Below are positions 62,651 to 64,000 of a DNA stretch of 64,000 bases, piece by piece. Location: assembly GCA_030427245.1 (NCBI GenBank), contig JAUHXA010000001.1, positions 155,899 to 219,898 on the forward strand, in the 5' to 3' direction. Source of the DNA: Bacteroidia bacterium (GTDB lineage Bacteria > Bacteroidota > Bacteroidia > Chitinophagales > UBA2359). Made by a program: the position numbers and the translations under genes. The first letter of the stretch is position 1. Every line of letters starts with the position of its first letter. A model generated the notes under the pieces. That model was not told the DNA's origin and searched no databases. It saw nothing but the letters and a program-made list of their open reading frames with translations.

Positions 62651-64000
62651 TTAATTGCTTATTTTAATGAACTTTTTACGTACAATCCCTTTATTGGTCT
62701 TTACAAGAATGATATATGAACCTTCTAACATATTAGATACATCAATAGTAGTTTCATCCTCTTTCTTAAACAACAGTTTACCTGCCGAATCGAACAATGA
62801 AATTTCTTCGATTTGGGAAGCCTCTGATTTCAGACTCAAGTAACTTGTCGTGGGGTTGGGAAATAGGCTAATGTCTGAATTTTTCCAAATGTCGTCTATT
62901 GCAGTTACAACTGTTCTTTGAATTTGTATCTCAAGTAAGTATGTTCCAATTTGACCTTGAAAATATGGGGCAACATGGAAATACACTGTCTTTCCTCCTG
63001 AAACAGTAAGACTACCGTTTATTACATCATCGTATATGTCCGACCAAGAACCACTCGCATTATAGGAAAACAACACATCGTTGGTATAGGATTGTCCATT
63101 TCCACTATCGTAACTATCATGAACACGAGGCGTAAGGGTATAAATATAGCCTGTGGGCAAGGATACTTTGTAATAGTCATAGTCGTTCCCAACATGGTTA
63201 TTAGAATTTGTCGTTTTTAAGTTTGCAGAGTTAGCTGAAAAAGTAGGTGTCAAATTATATGCACTACTTGTTGTATTGTTGTTTTCATAAATATCTGGGG
63301 AGAGTTGCGGTGCTGCAACTGTGATTATGATTGGGTTATTAAAGAATGTTGAACCTACCAAATCCCAATCACCACCATCAGGCTTTTGCCATGTAGCCAA
63401 CAAGTAAGAACCTGGTTCAAGACCCAAATTAGAGGTTGAAAATGTAAGCCCATTTTGGTAATGACAATTGGCACACAACGACTTTTCTGTAAATTCGTCA
63501 AGAGACTCCATCCAGTTGCCTTCTAAATCGTGGACATCAATAGAAAAGTCTCCGAAAAAATCATTAGCCCCATAGTTTGCCACATCTAATGTGAAGCTAG
63601 CCGATTGATTTTGAATTAGGGGGTTGGAAGAAGGCACAATGTCGGCATACAATTCTATGTCGTTCTCATACACTATTTTAATAGGGATGAAATTAGAATA
63701 ATCTCCTTTTCCAACGGCATACCATTCATTGTCTGGTTTTACATAAATCCCAACATAGTAGTCTCCAGGTGCTGCATCTAAACCAGAATTAGTAAAATCC
63801 AAACCTCCCGTATAGTGATAATTTGGTAACAATCCATTACTTACTGTAAAGGTTTTTATATAATCAATAAAATTGCCACTGTCATCAAACAAAGCCGCTG
63901 TAATCTCTCCATAAAAAGTAGTTGTACCATTATTGACAATGTCTGCATTTACTGTAAATTCTTCTCCCCATTGAATCGGATCTGGAGAAACTGTAATGTC
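62651..64000 (-). CDS. T9SS-secreted protein with CARDB-like and PPC-like domains (partial)
   Basis: The frame is open from the window edge through 36 codons before the first TTG-type start at 63892, so the gene continues beyond 64000 and its N-terminus is missing. It has two CARDB-like beta domains with CH(Y)HY(T/N)GL(D/T)F(T/S) motifs and a PPC-like domain (NVGNDYDYYKVSLPTGY). A T9SS type A sorting domain at the end includes DISLFPNPTTSYLSLKSEAS and EGSYIILVKTNKGI. It would be exported by type IX secretion and attached to the surface. The function is unknown. Confidence 0.85.
   Translation of the reverse strand, partial: DITVSPDPIQWGEEFTVNADIVNNGTTTFYGEITAALFDDSGNFIDYIKTFTVSNGLLPNYHYTGGLDFTNSGLDAAPGDYYVGIYVKPDNEWYAVGKGDYSNFIPIKIVYENDIELYADIVPSSNPLIQNQSASFTLDVANYGANDFFGDFSIDVHDLEGNWMESLDEFTEKSLCANCHYQNGLTFSTSNLGLEPGSYLLATWQKPDGGDWDLVGSTFFNNPIIITVAAPQLSPDIYENNNTTSSAYNLTPTFSANSANLKTTNSNNHVGNDYDYYKVSLPTGYIYTLTPRVHDSYDSGNGQSYTNDVLFSYNASGSWSDIYDDVINGSLTVSGGKTVYFHVAPYFQGQIGTYLLEIQIQRTVVTAIDDIWKNSDISLFPNPTTSYLSLKSEASQIEEISLFDSAGKLLFKKEDETTIDVSNMLEGSYIILVKTNKGIVRKKFIKISN

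Noticed and set aside
1-64000. CRISPR array
   Set aside because: No regularly spaced identical repeats of 23-40 bp with unique spacers were seen, and no cas genes. The repeats here are hairpins, short tandems or inverted pairs.
1-64000. Transposases or complete insertion sequences
   Set aside because: No transposase, integrase or recombinase motif was recognised in any translated frame. The only candidate mobile pieces are small palindromes.

Overview
The window looks like a chromosome segment of a Bacteroidota bacterium. The last gene ends in a type IX secretion (T9SS) type A sorting domain. There is a TonB-dependent receptor with a carboxypeptidase-like N-terminal domain, many lipoproteins with signal peptides, start codons without clear Shine-Dalgarno sequences, and roughly 40% GC in housekeeping genes. 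Metacaspase-like proteins, EGF/Kazal secreted proteins and T9SS would fit the Saprospiria, but that placement is inference. No 16S rRNA, IS element or CRISPR array is present.

Layout. 1-6.1 kb (minus): tail of a secreted protein gene, a DoxX-like membrane protein, an AT-rich two-gene Septu-like (PtuAB) anti-phage pair, hisF-hisA, a PqqB-like metallo-hydrolase and a triple Kazal inhibitor. 6.3-12.6 kb: a small orphan, tRNA(CAU), an ATP-grasp protein, an EGF lipoprotein, a membrane-anchored unknown, a sugar isomerase, a PhoB-like response regulator and an Nfu iron-sulphur scaffold. 12.8-14.6 kb: an M23 peptidase. 14.6-24.0 kb (minus): an aerobic CO dehydrogenase locus in the order XdhC, coxM, coxS, coxL, coxG, coxD, coxE, XdhC-YHS. 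CoxL carries the form I (Mo-Cu) AYRCSFR active-site loop. 25.8-30.6 kb (plus): five consecutive exported proteins. 30.6-31.2 kb: a gene-free stretch with a cluster of DnaA boxes. 31.2-35.6 kb: nrdB, dinD, nrdA. 36.0-41.7 kb: small membrane protein, mutL, two rhomboids, an EEP-family hydrolase. 41.8-44.0 kb: two repeat-containing secreted proteins. 44.5-50.9 kb: phosphofructokinase, TonB receptor and beta-helix lipoprotein, the last two behind Pho-box-like repeats.

51.1-60.9 kb (minus) is the most unusual region. It encodes a caspase-like protease, a cysteine-rich orphan, a 1365-residue caspase/STAND-NTPase/transmembrane/WD40-like protein and an 882-residue subtilisin-SH3-amidase fusion, with a decayed caspase/T9SS remnant upstream. 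This resembles a protease-based conflict or signalling locus. Its sensor end is strikingly AT-rich, and a palindromic repeat appears to have inserted in frame in the NTPase. 61.2-64 kb: small secreted and lipoprotein genes and a partial T9SS cargo protein.

Global pattern. Most genes left of about 25.5 kb are on the minus strand and most from 25.8 to 50.9 kb are on the plus strand. Together with the DnaA-box cluster at 30.8-31.0 kb, this makes a replication origin, or DnaA control of nrd, worth testing. A family of purine/pyrimidine hairpin repeats (GAAGCGAGA-like) sits just after the stop codons of several genes.
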